Shown here: positions 1 to 7,202 of the stretch, in pieces
Layout of the letters: each line of letters opens with the position of its first letter
Position numbering within the stretch: the stretch's first letter is position 1
NCBI GenBank assembly: GCA_947627335.1
Contig: CANQVQ010000011.1
Location: forward strand, 1 to 24,905
Origin: an uncultured Clostridia bacterium
Lineage (GTDB): Bacteria; Bacillota; Clostridia; Oscillospirales; CAG-382
DNA length: 24,905 nucleotides
Direction: 5' to 3'
Translations under genes and position numbers: made by a program
The notes under the pieces: generated by a model
What the model was told of the DNA's origin: nothing
Databases searched by the model: none
What the model saw: the letters and a program-made list of their open reading frames with translations, nothing else

Positions 1-167
1 CCTTAAACAGTCGAACTTGATCCGCTCCCGGGGGCGTTTCGTCGCTGGACGACGTGCGCGCCCTGCGGGAGATGGGCGTTTACGGGGCGATCCTCGGAAA
101 GGCGTACTACACGGGAGCCGTCGATCTGCGGCGGGCGCTCGACGAAGCGAAAGGCGGTCCGGCATGA
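1..167 (+). CDS. hisA: HisA C-terminal fragment (5' truncated, apparent frameshift)
   Basis: HisA isomerises ProFAR to PRFAR, the fourth step of histidine synthesis. Only the C-terminus is present. From base 33 to the TGA at 165-167 the frame reads GVSSLDDVRALREMG, then YGAILGKAYYTGAVDL, which is the typical HisA end with its second phosphate-binding loop. The same frame has a stop at 18-20. Removing one C near 22-24 gives L-I-A-P-G-G-V-S-S, close to the family's IASGGVSS, so a one-base insertion separates the two parts. Because this is the window edge, a sequencing or assembly error is more likely than a real mutation. The stop codon overlaps the hisF ATG (ATGA), as expected for a tightly coupled his operon. 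The identity is certain from the C-terminus; the state of the gene is not. Confidence 0.85.
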
Positions 168-922
168 TCACGAAGCGCATCATTCCCTGTCTCGACGTCC
201 GGGACGGACGGGTGGTCAAGGGGGTCAACTTTCAGGGGCTTGCGGACGTGTCCTCCCCGGTGGAATTGGCGAAATACTACTCCGAAAACGGGGCGGACGA
301 ACTGGTTTTCTACGACATCACCGCGTCCTTCGAGGGGCGGCGGTTGTTCACGGAGATCCTGCGGCAGGTCGCGGAAACCATCTTTATCCCGCTGACCGTC
401 GGCGGAGGCATCAACACGGTCGAGGACTTCGACCGCGTGCTCAAGTGCGGGGCGGACAAGGTCAGCGTCAATTCCGGCGCATTGCGGGACCCCGAACTGA
501 TCCGCGAGGCGGCGAGGCGGTACGGCGACCAATGCGTTGTGCTTTCGGCGGACGTCAAGCGGGTGGACGGGGAATTCCGCGTCTTTGCGAAGGGCGGACG
601 CGAGGATACCGGGCTGGAGGCCATCCGCTGGATCCGACGCGGCGTCTCGCTCGGCGCCGGGGAAGTGGTGGTCAATTCCATCGACACGGACGGCGTCAAG
701 CGGGGGTTCGATCTGGAAATGCTCGACGCGGTCTGCCGTGCGGTGCGCGTGCCCGTCATCGCGTCCGGCGGTGCGGGGACGCAGGAGGATTTCCTGCGCC
801 TGTTCCAAACGCTCCCGGACGTTGACGCGGGGCTTGCTGCCTCGGTCTTTCACTTCGGCGAGATCCGTATCCCGGACCTCAAACGGACGCTCCGTGCGCA
901 CGGGGTGGTCGTCAGACTGTAA
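164..922 (+). CDS. hisF: Imidazole glycerol phosphate synthase cyclase subunit HisF
   Basis: HisF is the cyclase half of IGP synthase. With HisH-derived ammonia it converts PRFAR into imidazole glycerol phosphate and AICAR in the cytoplasm. The 252-residue protein has the normal family length and starts MITKRIIPCLDV. The two catalytic aspartates fall at the canonical positions, Asp11 in PCLDV and Asp130 in SADVKRVDG. The phosphate-binding stretches VGGGI (about residues 79-83) and ASGGAG are intact. I chose the ATG at 164 because it begins the conserved N-terminal strand and overlaps the hisA stop; a longer upstream open frame is only the shadow of hisA. The order hisA-hisF-hisIE is the usual end of a Firmicute his operon. 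HisH would lie upstream, outside the window. Confidence 0.97.
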   Translation: MITKRIIPCLDVRDGRVVKGVNFQGLADVSSPVELAKYYSENGADELVFYDITASFEGRRLFTEILRQVAETIFIPLTVGGGINTVEDFDRVLKCGADKVSVNSGALRDPELIREAARRYGDQCVVLSADVKRVDGEFRVFAKGGREDTGLEAIRWIRRGVSLGAGEVVVNSIDTDGVKRGFDLEMLDAVCRAVRVPVIASGGAGTQEDFLRLFQTLPDVDAGLAASVFHFGEIRIPDLKRTLRAHGVVVRL

Positions 923-942
923 GCAAGGAAGGAAATTCGGAT

Positions 943-1590
943 ATGTTACCCATCGAAGAACTGCAATTTGACCGGGACGGGCTGATCCCCGCCGTCGTCG
1001 TCGACGCGCTCAGCAAGAAAGTGCTGACGCTCGCGTACATGAACCGCGAGAGCCTGGAAATTTCCATGCGGGAGGGCACGACCTGCTTCTGGAGCCGGTC
1101 CCGCAGACAGCTTTGGCGCAAGGGGGAGACCAGCGGCAACCGCCAGCACATCGTGTCCATCACCGCCGACTGCGACCGCGACGCGCTCGTCGTACTCGTC
1201 GAGAAGGACGGTCCCGCCTGCCATACCGGCGCGGACTCCTGCTTCAACGACAGGGTCTTTCAGAGCGATACCCTGCAGGAATTCAGCCTGCAGGGGCTTT
1301 ACGAACTGCTCGAAGGGCGAAAGAAGGACCGCCCGGAAGGCTCCTACACGACCTATCTGTTTGAAAAAGGGATCGACAAGATCCTCAAAAAGGTCGGCGA
1401 GGAATGCACCGAGGTCATCATCGCAGGCAAAGCGGATGACAAGAAGGAAACGGTCTACGAGCTCGCGGACCTCGCCTACCACGCGATGGTGCTGATGGTG
1501 CAGATGGGAATCACGCCCGAGGACGTGCAGAGGGAACTCGCTTCCCGCCACGTCATCGACCATAAGGTCAAGCAGGAGAAAATGACCTGA
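943..1590 (+). CDS. hisI: Bifunctional phosphoribosyl-AMP cyclohydrolase / phosphoribosyl-ATP pyrophosphatase
   Basis: This is a fused HisIE protein of 215 residues, catalysing steps two and three of histidine synthesis. The N-terminal HisI domain (about residues 1-110) carries CFWSRSR, LWRKGETSGN, the metal-binding DCDRD and GPACHTG with SCF, all with the expected cysteines, histidine and aspartates. The C-terminal HisE domain (about 118-205) shows the all-helical MazG-like pattern, including KKVGEECTEVIIAGK and YELADLAYHAMVLM. The ATG follows AAGGAAGG about nine bases upstream and lies 20 bases after hisF. The gene ends the operon and is followed directly by two hairpin terminators. No leader or T-box can be seen because the operon start is outside the window. 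The symbol hisIE is also used for such fusions. Confidence 0.97.
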   Translation: MLPIEELQFDRDGLIPAVVVDALSKKVLTLAYMNRESLEISMREGTTCFWSRSRRQLWRKGETSGNRQHIVSITADCDRDALVVLVEKDGPACHTGADSCFNDRVFQSDTLQEFSLQGLYELLEGRKKDRPEGSYTTYLFEKGIDKILKKVGEECTEVIIAGKADDKKETVYELADLAYHAMVLMVQMGITPEDVQRELASRHVIDHKVKQEKMT

Positions 1591-1604
1591 AAAAAGCGAA
1601 AAAG

Positions 1605-1636
1605 GCGCCTGTTCGGCGAAAAACAGGCGCTTTTTT
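1605..1636 (+). terminator. Intrinsic terminator of the his operon
   Basis: The stem GCGCCTGTT (1605-1613) pairs perfectly with AACAGGCGC (1622-1630) and is followed at once by six T residues (1631-1636). It lies 15 bases after the hisIE stop. Confidence 0.9.
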
Positions 1637-1644
1637 GTCCGCTT

Positions 1645-1690
1645 TGCGAAAAAACGGGAGGCGCCGGTCAACGCCTCCCGTGCGTTTTTT
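1645..1690. terminator. Bidirectional terminator between his operon and the lipoprotein gene
   Basis: CGGGAGGCG (1655-1663) pairs with CGCCTCCCG (1672-1680). A T run follows on the plus strand (1685-1690) and an A run precedes on the plus strand (1649-1654), which reads as a T run on the minus strand. It can therefore stop the minus-strand operon ending at 1696 and back up the his terminator. Confidence 0.85.
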
Positions 1691-1695
1691 TCGGT

Positions 1696-3339
1696 TTACG
1701 ACGCCGTGACGGTCAGGACCTCGTTCCCGCCTGCGGACGCCGGGTCGCCGTACAGCCCGTTGGATTCGTCGCCCGTCGGGGCGACTTTCGCGAACAGCGT
1801 GTAGGTTTCGCCGCTTCGCAGGGCGGACGCGGAGACGCAGACGCTCTGCGCGTCCTGCCGCAGGACGAACGTGCAGACCGCGCTTCCGTCGTCGCCGCGC
1901 AGGCTGTAAACCGTCCCCGCCTGCAGTTCCGTTTCGATGCGCAGATGGCTTTGCGCCGACGACGCGTCCGGGTACTTCGCCTGCCCGGCGGACCCGTAGG
2001 CGAGCAGGAAGCCGCCGTTCGTGCGAATGACGCCGCCGTCGTCGCCGCAGTCAAGCACGCTGTTCGCGTTGTTCGTCGGTCCCTGCACGACGACCGTCCC
2101 GCCGGAGAACACGAGGTCCCCGTTGGAATCCAGACCGTCCCCGCGTGCGTCCGCGAACAGCGAACCGCCGGAAACTTCGATGGACGTCTCGGCGCTGATG
2201 GCGTCGTCGCTCGCCGTCAGCTCGACCAGCCCGTCCGTGATCTTCACGAACCCATCGCGGGACTCGATCCCCTCGAACGAGCGCGTCACGCGCAAACTCC
2301 CGCCGGAGATCTCCACGTTTCCTTCTGCTTTGATCCCCTTCGCGTCGGAATCGTCTGTTCCGCTGTACGAATCCAGCTCCAGAGCGGCGTCCCCGCCGAT
2401 CTCCACGCTGCCCAGCGAGCGCAGGGCGTGGTCGCCGCTCTTGACGCGCAGACTCCCGCCCATGACGCGGATCAGACGCGGCACGTCCAGACCGTCCCCG
2501 CCGCATTCGACCGTGAAGTCGCCGCCTTCGATCACCAGATAGCCCTTCTCCGGGTCTTCCTCCTCGGAAACCTTCAATCCGTCGCCGTCGGCGGTCACGC
2601 GGACGGTCCCGCCCCGTGCGGAGAGGGAATTTTTGCCCTTCAGACCGTCCTCGGCGGCCTGCACGGAGACGTCGCCGGAGACGATGCGGAGATTCTTATT
2701 GCTGACGATGCCGTGGCGGTAGGTCGTCTCGACGGCAAGCGAACCGTTCCCGTTGATCGTCAGGGAGCATTTGCTGTGGATCGCACCCGCGTAGCGTCCG
2801 TTGCCGGGGTTCGTCCCCTGCACGAATCCGCTGCCGGTATCGGTCACGGTATTTTCCGTCCCGTCAGCGAGCGTGATAGAGACTTTGTCCGCTTCCTCGC
2901 AGTAGAGTGGCGAATAGTCCGCACAGGTCAGCGAAAAGCCGTTGAACACCAGGTGGACCTTCTCCGTGTCCGCGACCTGCACGAACACCTGCCCGTCAAG
3001 CGAGCCGGAGAGCACATAGGTCCCCGCCTGCGTGATCGACAGTTTTCCGGACGCGTAGGAAGCGCCCGTTCCGTTTTCGATCGTCACGTCACCGTTTTCG
3101 CATTTCACGAACGTATCGCTCCCGGACCACGCCGCGTCCAGGTCAAAGTTCGACCAGCTCGCGGGGGAATCGCCGTCCTGCCCGACCGAACCGCCCGGTT
3201 CGGCGGACACGGACGGTTCGGCGGAACCGCCGTCCGACGGGGTCTCACCGCCGCCGGGGGACGCGCACCCGCAGGAAAGCGCGAGGAGCAGCAGACCGCA
3301 AAGCAGTCCGCTAAGTAACCTGCACAACCGTTTGTACAT
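1696..3339 (-). CDS. Cthe_2159-like carbohydrate-binding beta-helix lipoprotein
   Basis: A 547-residue exported protein. The N-terminus has Lys/Arg, a Leu-rich segment (residues 8-22) and a lipobox-like LSCGC, so it is probably a lipoprotein. A low-complexity Gly/Ser/Pro/Glu linker runs to about residue 60. The rest is built of short repeats of the type I-x-G-G-x-x-x-V (for example VSGGSLFADARGDGLDSNG and SGGTVVVQG), typical of a right-handed parallel beta-helix with repeated Asp/Gly-rich turns such as DGLK, DGLD and DDAIS. This matches the family of the Clostridium thermocellum protein Cthe_2159, a calcium-dependent polysaccharide-binding protein. ATG at 3339 follows the DUF4956 stop by one base and uses GAAGGGGG as ribosome-binding site, so it is translationally coupled. 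Ligand unknown. Confidence 0.85.
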   Translation of the reverse strand: MYKRLCRLLSGLLCGLLLLALSCGCASPGGGETPSDGGSAEPSVSAEPGGSVGQDGDSPASWSNFDLDAAWSGSDTFVKCENGDVTIENGTGASYASGKLSITQAGTYVLSGSLDGQVFVQVADTEKVHLVFNGFSLTCADYSPLYCEEADKVSITLADGTENTVTDTGSGFVQGTNPGNGRYAGAIHSKCSLTINGNGSLAVETTYRHGIVSNKNLRIVSGDVSVQAAEDGLKGKNSLSARGGTVRVTADGDGLKVSEEEDPEKGYLVIEGGDFTVECGGDGLDVPRLIRVMGGSLRVKSGDHALRSLGSVEIGGDAALELDSYSGTDDSDAKGIKAEGNVEISGGSLRVTRSFEGIESRDGFVKITDGLVELTASDDAISAETSIEVSGGSLFADARGDGLDSNGDLVFSGGTVVVQGPTNNANSVLDCGDDGGVIRTNGGFLLAYGSAGQAKYPDASSAQSHLRIETELQAGTVYSLRGDDGSAVCTFVLRQDAQSVCVSASALRSGETYTLFAKVAPTGDESNGLYGDPASAGGNEVLTVTAS

Positions 3340-3340
3340 C

Positions 3341-4027
3341 TTACAGTTCCCCCTTCGGTTCTACCGGGCGACCGCACTGCACTTCCAGGTTTCCGTTGCG
3401 GCAGCGAACTTCGTCCAGCAGTTTTTTCTCCGTCCCGCTCTTGCGCAGGACGATCTCATAGGTCAGTTCGTACAGACTGCCCATCGCGGTCGTGCGGACG
3501 CGGACGAGCGACCACGAAGACGCGAACCTGTCGAGCAGGTCGTCGAACAGCCCTTCGTAATCCAGACTTTCCGGGATCGTGATCTTCAGGGCGCGCACGC
3601 CCGTCGCGACGCCGCCGACGTTGAGCAGCAGGTAGACAAACCCGATAAACAGCGTCGAAACCGTCAGCAGGAGCGCGATCAGGATGTATCCCGCCCCGCA
3701 GGCGAACCCGACCGCGCAGGAAAGCAGCACCGCGCAGATCTCCCGCGCCGTCCCCGGCTGGGAACGGAACCGCACCAGCGAAAACGTCCCCGCCACGGCG
3801 ATCCCGGCGCCGAGCCGGTTGCCGACGAGCATTCCGATGACCGTCACGATCAACGGCAGGACCGCGACGGTCAGCAGCAGACTTTGCCCGGACCGACCGC
3901 GGAACCGGAAGCAAAGCGAAATGAGGACGCCGAGCAGGGCGGCGGTGACCAGACAGACGGCGAACGAAGCGCCGTCGATGCCGGTATTGGGAATGACGGA
4001 GCGGAAGGAAAGGATGTTTTCAAACAT
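3341..4027 (-). CDS. DUF4956 family integral membrane protein
   Basis: A 228-residue membrane protein of unknown function. About four hydrophobic segments fill the N-terminal half: one near residues 15-35, a second around LLLTVAVLPLIVTVIGMLVG, and two in the stretch from EICAVLLSC to FVYLLLNVGG. A soluble C-terminal domain of roughly 90 residues follows. The sequence FSLVRFRSQPGTAREI between the segments is typical of the DUF4956 family. I start it at ATG 4027, with GGAGG eight bases upstream, rather than at an ATG 18 bases earlier that lacks a site. The start overlaps the end of the polyphosphate polymerase gene by eight bases, and the stop lies one base before the beta-helix lipoprotein ATG. 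This tight coupling implies that the three products work together at the membrane. Confidence 0.88.
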   Translation of the reverse strand: MFENILSFRSVIPNTGIDGASFAVCLVTAALLGVLISLCFRFRGRSGQSLLLTVAVLPLIVTVIGMLVGNRLGAGIAVAGTFSLVRFRSQPGTAREICAVLLSCAVGFACGAGYILIALLLTVSTLFIGFVYLLLNVGGVATGVRALKITIPESLDYEGLFDDLLDRFASSWSLVRVRTTAMGSLYELTYEIVLRKSGTEKKLLDEVRCRNGNLEVQCGRPVEPKGEL

Positions 4028-4757
4028 AAACGGAACCTCCGGCAATTTTCAGTAAGGAATCGTCCGTCTGCCGCAGCAGGCGGAGGTACGCCTCCCCGTA
4101 TTTGGAGAAGGTCGTCGGGAAGATGCGGCACTCGTCCAGAGCGGACGCGAGCCAGAGGGGCATTGCGCCTGCGATCTTCAGTTCCAGCAGCCGCAGATCC
4201 CGCCCGAGGAGCGGCTCGCCGTCGGTCCCGAACCGCAGGTCGAGATCGGATGTACGGAAACGGATGTCGCGGTCGAACGTGATGCGCAGTTCCTCGTCGT
4301 CGACGGCGTAATAGGCGCTTCTCTCGTAATGCAGCGCCAGTTTCGGGGAAAGCGACGGATAGAAACCGAGCATCCAGCGGATCTCCCGTGCGATCTGGGA
4401 ATCAGGTCCCGCGTCGCCCCCCGCGAGGAATTCCGTCGCCTGCCGGTAGGGCAGGGACAGCCGACGCTTATACACCACGCCGTCGTACTTCTTTTTGACC
4501 TCCGCGAACGCCGGGCTATCGTCCGTCGGCACGCCGTAGCAGCGCAGGCGGAGCTTTTCCTTGTAGCGGGGCTTTTCGAGCGACCGGCGAATGAGCAGGT
4601 GGTCGGGGGTGTCGTAATAGCAGTTGCAGATCCGCGTCTTTCCGAACGGGTCCGGGCGGATATGCGGGGAAATGCACCGAAGGAACGCCTCGGCGGCGTC
4701 GGCGGACGCGAGATACTTTTTTTCGTAGCGGCAGAAAATATTGCGGATCCCCGGCAT
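4020..4757 (-). CDS. VTC domain-containing polyphosphate polymerase-like protein
   Basis: A 245-residue soluble protein of the VTC/CYTH tunnel fold, the family of the yeast Vtc4 polyphosphate polymerase catalytic domain. Visible family features are RYEKKY near the N-terminus, CYYDTPDH, the basic strand YKEKLRLRCYG, EVKKKYDGVVYKRR, the acidic strand LRLLELKIAG and SKYGEAYL at the end. The alternating Lys/Arg and Glu residues line the phosphate tunnel in known structures. ATG 4757 has GGGGGAG ten bases upstream. An out-of-frame ATG at 4767 would give a basic non-family peptide and was rejected. It is the first gene of an operon with DUF4956 and the beta-helix lipoprotein. Polyphosphate synthesis is inferred from the family; no activity can be concluded from sequence alone. 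Confidence 0.88.
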   Translation of the reverse strand: MPGIRNIFCRYEKKYLASADAAEAFLRCISPHIRPDPFGKTRICNCYYDTPDHLLIRRSLEKPRYKEKLRLRCYGVPTDDSPAFAEVKKKYDGVVYKRRLSLPYRQATEFLAGGDAGPDSQIAREIRWMLGFYPSLSPKLALHYERSAYYAVDDEELRITFDRDIRFRTSDLDLRFGTDGEPLLGRDLRLLELKIAGAMPLWLASALDECRIFPTTFSKYGEAYLRLLRQTDDSLLKIAGGSVYV

Positions 4758-4794
4758 ACGCGTCCATCTCCCCCTTTTTGGACTTTCCTTTGTT

Positions 4795-4823
4795 AGAATA
4801 CCAGATTTTTATGAAAAGTGCAA
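4795..4823 (-). promoter_or_regulatory. Sigma-A type promoter for the VTC operon
   Basis: On the minus strand TTGCAC (-35, 4823-4818) and TATTCT (-10, 4800-4795) are separated by exactly 17 bases, about 38 bases before the VTC start codon. Confidence 0.8.
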
Positions 4824-4833
4824 GCCCTTTTTG

Positions 4834-4877
4834 TAAAAAAACGGCGAAGGAACAGACTTTTCTATCTGCTCCTTCGC
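4834..4877 (-). terminator. Intrinsic terminator of the SASP gene
   Basis: On the minus strand GCGAAGGAGCAGA pairs with TCTGTTCCTTCGC across an eight-base loop, with a single G-U pair, and runs into seven T residues. It sits 18 bases after the SASP stop. Confidence 0.9.
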
Positions 4878-4895
4878 CCATGAAAGGGAGATCGG

Positions 4896-5087
4896 TTAGC
4901 CCTTGATATTGTTCTCGTAGCTCTCGATCATTTTCTTGACCATCTGGCCACCGACAGAACCGGCCTGCTTGGAGGTCAGGTCGCCGTTGTACCCCTGCTT
5001 GAGGTTGACGCCGACTTCGCTCGCCGCTTCCATCTTGAACTTGTCAAGCGCAGACTTCGCTTCCGGCACAAGATTCTTGTTCGACAT
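4896..5087 (-). CDS. Alpha/beta-type small acid-soluble spore protein
   Basis: SASPs coat and protect spore DNA and are degraded at germination. The 63-residue protein has the family's two conserved blocks. The first reads ALDKFKMEAASEVGVNL and contains the EVG cleavage site recognised by the spore protease GPR. The second, LTSKQAGSVGGQMVKKMIE, is the second DNA-binding helix. The length fits the alpha/beta class (about 60-75 residues). AGGAG lies nine bases upstream of the ATG, and the gene has its own terminator. It lies downstream of spoVAC-D-E on the same strand with a gap of 159 bases and its own sigma-G-like promoter candidate, so it is probably monocistronic and made in the forespore. 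Confidence 0.96.
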   Translation of the reverse strand: MSNKNLVPEAKSALDKFKMEAASEVGVNLKQGYNGDLTSKQAGSVGGQMVKKMIESYENNIKG

Positions 5088-5178
5088 TTCGTTGTTCTCC
5101 TTTTCTGTTTTCTTTTTGCGGCTTTCCGTTTCACGCCGCGTTTCGTTCGTTTCTATATCAGAGGTTTTCCCTCGCTGT

Positions 5179-5207
5179 TATTTTGCACGGCAGATGCGAA
5201 AATATGA
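5179..5207 (-). promoter_or_regulatory. Candidate sigma-G promoter for SASP
   Basis: On the minus strand TCATA (5207-5203), a 17-base spacer and CAAAATA (5185-5179) resemble the forespore sigma-G pattern (-35 GNATR, -10 CATNNTA). The same CAAAATA box with GCATA occurs before spoVAC. The match is imperfect and the leader would be about 85 bases, so this is tentative. Confidence 0.4.
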
Positions 5208-5246
5208 TTGGAAATCTCTGCCACACGGTCCGATCGCGATTCCGTC

Positions 5247-5609
5247 CTATTTCTGCTTCGATTTGAACAGCAGGCTCCAAAGGAGCGCGAAGAACAGCGA
5301 CGCGGAAACGCCTGTCGCCGCGGCGGTCAGACCGCCGGAAAGCGCGCCGAGCAGTCCGTCGGTTTTCACCGCTTCCCGCACGCCTTCCGCCAGCGCGTGA
5401 CCGAAGCCGGTCAGCGGGACGGCGGCGCCGCACCCGGCAAATTCCTTGAGCGGACCGTACAGCCCGACCGCGCTGAGCACCACGCCCGCGCAGACGTACC
5501 CGGTCAGGATCCGCGCAGGCGTCAGTTTGGTCAGGTCGATAAGCAGCTGTGCGGCGACGCAGAACAGCCCGCCGACCCAGAATGCGTGGAGAAATTGCAG
5601 CCAATCCAT
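5247..5609 (-). CDS. spoVAE: Stage V sporulation protein AE (SpoVAE/SpoVAEb)
   Basis: A 120-residue polytopic membrane protein, one subunit of the SpoVA channel that moves calcium-dipicolinate into the forespore and out at germination. It begins MDWLQFLHAFWVGGLFCVAAQ, typical of SpoVAEb, and contains the family motif LYGPLKEFAGCGAAVPLTGFG. About four hydrophobic segments are visible, with a short basic C-terminus. The ATG lies three bases after the spoVAD stop, with AAAGGGGG upstream, so translation is coupled. It shares AFWVGG and PLTGFG-type motifs with SpoVAC in the same operon, as expected for these homologous subunits. Expression in the forespore is inferred from the family. Confidence 0.95.
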   Translation of the reverse strand: MDWLQFLHAFWVGGLFCVAAQLLIDLTKLTPARILTGYVCAGVVLSAVGLYGPLKEFAGCGAAVPLTGFGHALAEGVREAVKTDGLLGALSGGLTAAATGVSASLFFALLWSLLFKSKQK

Positions 5610-5612
5610 GCG

Positions 5613-6611
5613 CTACGCCCCCTTTCCGGTCGTGGATTCGAGGCACACCGCGTGCGCGACGGACGGAATGGACAGCTTCTGGAACGCACTGTTGGCGCTC
5701 AGCAGCGCGCCGGTGCCGACGGCGAGGATGCGCCCGAGCTCTCCGCGCCGCATTCGTTGGAAGAAGTAACCGCCGAGCACCGACGCGAGGCACCCGCAGC
5801 CGCTTCCGCCGGAATGCATATCCTGCTTCTTTGCGTCGTAGATCAGCACGCCGCAGTCGAGATGCTTCGGTGCGATGTCCAGACCGCAGTTTTGCAGGAG
5901 TTCGTCGGTCAGTTCAAGCCCTTCCTGCCCGAGGTCGCCGGTGACGACCGCGTCGAAGTCCGCGAGCGAACGTCCGCTGTGGTCGAAGTAGCGCAGGATC
6001 GTGTCCGCCGCCGCGGGCGCCATCGCCGCGCCCATGTTGTTCGCGTCGGTGATACCGCCGTCCGTCACGACGCCGAACACGCCGTCCGCGACGCGGATGC
6101 CCGTGTCCTCCGCCGTCAGCAGGAACGCGCCCGTCCCGGTGACCGTGTACTGCGCCGTCGGGGTGCGCTGACTGCCGTATTCCGGCGGGAAACGGTACTG
6201 CCGCTCCGCCGCGAGCGCGACCGCGCTCGGCAGGAATCCGCCGCTGACCAGCGACGAGCCGATCAGCAGCGCCTCCGCGATGGTCGAGCAGGCGCCGTAC
6301 AGCCCGAGGAAGGGGATCTGATACCCGGAAATGCCGAAACTCGTCCCGGTGCATTGGTTGACGAGGTCCCCGCCGAGCACCGCTCCGATCTCCTCCTCCT
6401 TCACGTTCGCCTTTTCGAGCAGCAGCCGCAGGTTGCGGCGGACCATTTCGCTTTCCGCCTGCTCGAAGGTGCTTTGCCCGAAGTATTCGTCGGATTCGGA
6501 CGCGTCGAACCAGGCGTTCAGCGGTCCTTGGTGTTCCTTTTTGCCGACCGTCGTCGCCGTCTGCGCGAGGTAGCACCCGCCGGTGAAGCGAATGACGCCG
6601 TTATTTGCCAT
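5613..6611 (-). CDS. spoVAD: Stage V sporulation protein AD (SpoVAD)
   Basis: SpoVAD is the soluble, thiolase-fold subunit of the SpoVA complex; it binds dipicolinic acid on the inner spore membrane. The 332-residue protein has normal length. It starts MANNGVIRFTGGCYLAQTA and carries GGDLVNQCTGTSFGISGYQIP, PFLGLYGACSTIAEALLIGS and DMHSGGSGCGCLASVLG, all characteristic of the family. ATG 6611 follows AAAGGGGGG by about six bases; a longer open frame upstream only overlaps spoVAC in another frame. It lies 14 bases after spoVAC and three bases before spoVAE. No spoVAA, spoVAB or spoVAF is next to it, which is the usual minimal C-D-E set of Clostridia. Confidence 0.97.
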   Translation of the reverse strand: MANNGVIRFTGGCYLAQTATTVGKKEHQGPLNAWFDASESDEYFGQSTFEQAESEMVRRNLRLLLEKANVKEEEIGAVLGGDLVNQCTGTSFGISGYQIPFLGLYGACSTIAEALLIGSSLVSGGFLPSAVALAAERQYRFPPEYGSQRTPTAQYTVTGTGAFLLTAEDTGIRVADGVFGVVTDGGITDANNMGAAMAPAAADTILRYFDHSGRSLADFDAVVTGDLGQEGLELTDELLQNCGLDIAPKHLDCGVLIYDAKKQDMHSGGSGCGCLASVLGGYFFQRMRRGELGRILAVGTGALLSANSAFQKLSIPSVAHAVCLESTTGKGA

Positions 6612-6625
6612 GGTAAGCCCCCCTT

Positions 6626-7060
6626 TCAGAGCGTGAACAGGTAGTACAGGACCCCATACAGGATGGAACTGACCGCCCCGTACACGATGACCGGTCCCGC
6701 GATCGTGAACATTTTCGCGGCGACGCCGGTGACGTATCCTTCCGCACGCGCATCGATGGCGGGCGCCGCGACGGCGTTGGAAAAGCCGGTGATCGGCACG
6801 AGCGTTCCCGCCCCGGCGTACTTCGCGATGCGGTCGAACCAGCCGATCCCGGTCAGCAGTCCGGCGAGGAAGATCAGCGTGACCGATACGCACAGACCGG
6901 CGGGCTTTTCCTCCATGCCCGCCCATTGGTAGATCACGTTCAGCGCTTGCCCGAGGCAGCAGATCAGTCCGCCGACCCAGAACGCACGCAGGCAGTCCCG
7001 CAGGACGTGCGAGCGCTTGGCGCGAGACTCGGTGTAGGTTTGATAGGCTTTTGCATCCAT
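6626..7060 (-). CDS. spoVAC: Stage V sporulation protein AC (SpoVAC)
   Basis: A 144-residue membrane protein, the mechanosensitive-channel-like subunit of SpoVA. It begins with a hydrophilic N-terminus (MDAKAYQTYTESRAKRS), followed by CLRAFWVGGLICCLGQALN and GAGTLVPITGFSNAVAAPAI, the family hallmarks, and at least four membrane segments. Length fits the family (about 150). AAAGGAAAT precedes the ATG. It is the first gene of the spoVAC-D-E operon, and a sigma-G-like element lies 36 bases upstream. The gene is divergent from the acyl ligase operon. Confidence 0.96.
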   Translation of the reverse strand: MDAKAYQTYTESRAKRSHVLRDCLRAFWVGGLICCLGQALNVIYQWAGMEEKPAGLCVSVTLIFLAGLLTGIGWFDRIAKYAGAGTLVPITGFSNAVAAPAIDARAEGYVTGVAAKMFTIAGPVIVYGAVSSILYGVLYYLFTL

Positions 7061-7095
7061 ACAGATTTCCTTTCTTTTCGTTTCTTTTTCGGTAC

Positions 7096-7125
7096 TATTT
7101 TGGTGCGGAAGCGAAGAAATTATGC
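7096..7125 (-). promoter_or_regulatory. Candidate sigma-G promoter for spoVAC-D-E
   Basis: On the minus strand GCATA (7125-7121), an 18-base spacer and CAAAATA (7102-7096) fit the forespore consensus GNATR / CANNNTA. Its -35 box is eight bases from the -35 box of the divergent housekeeping promoter. Confidence 0.45.
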
Positions 7126-7133
7126 TTTATCCC

Positions 7134-7162
7134 TTGACAATTTCCCGACCGAAGGGTATAAT
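7134..7162 (+). promoter_or_regulatory. Perfect-consensus sigma-A promoter of the acyl ligase operon
   Basis: TTGACA (7134-7139), 17-base spacer, TATAAT (7157-7162). This is an exact vegetative consensus and predicts a transcription start near 7169. Confidence 0.92.
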
Positions 7163-7202
7163 TATAGAAAAATGATTTTATGACGGTAAGGTGGGTTTGC
7201 TC

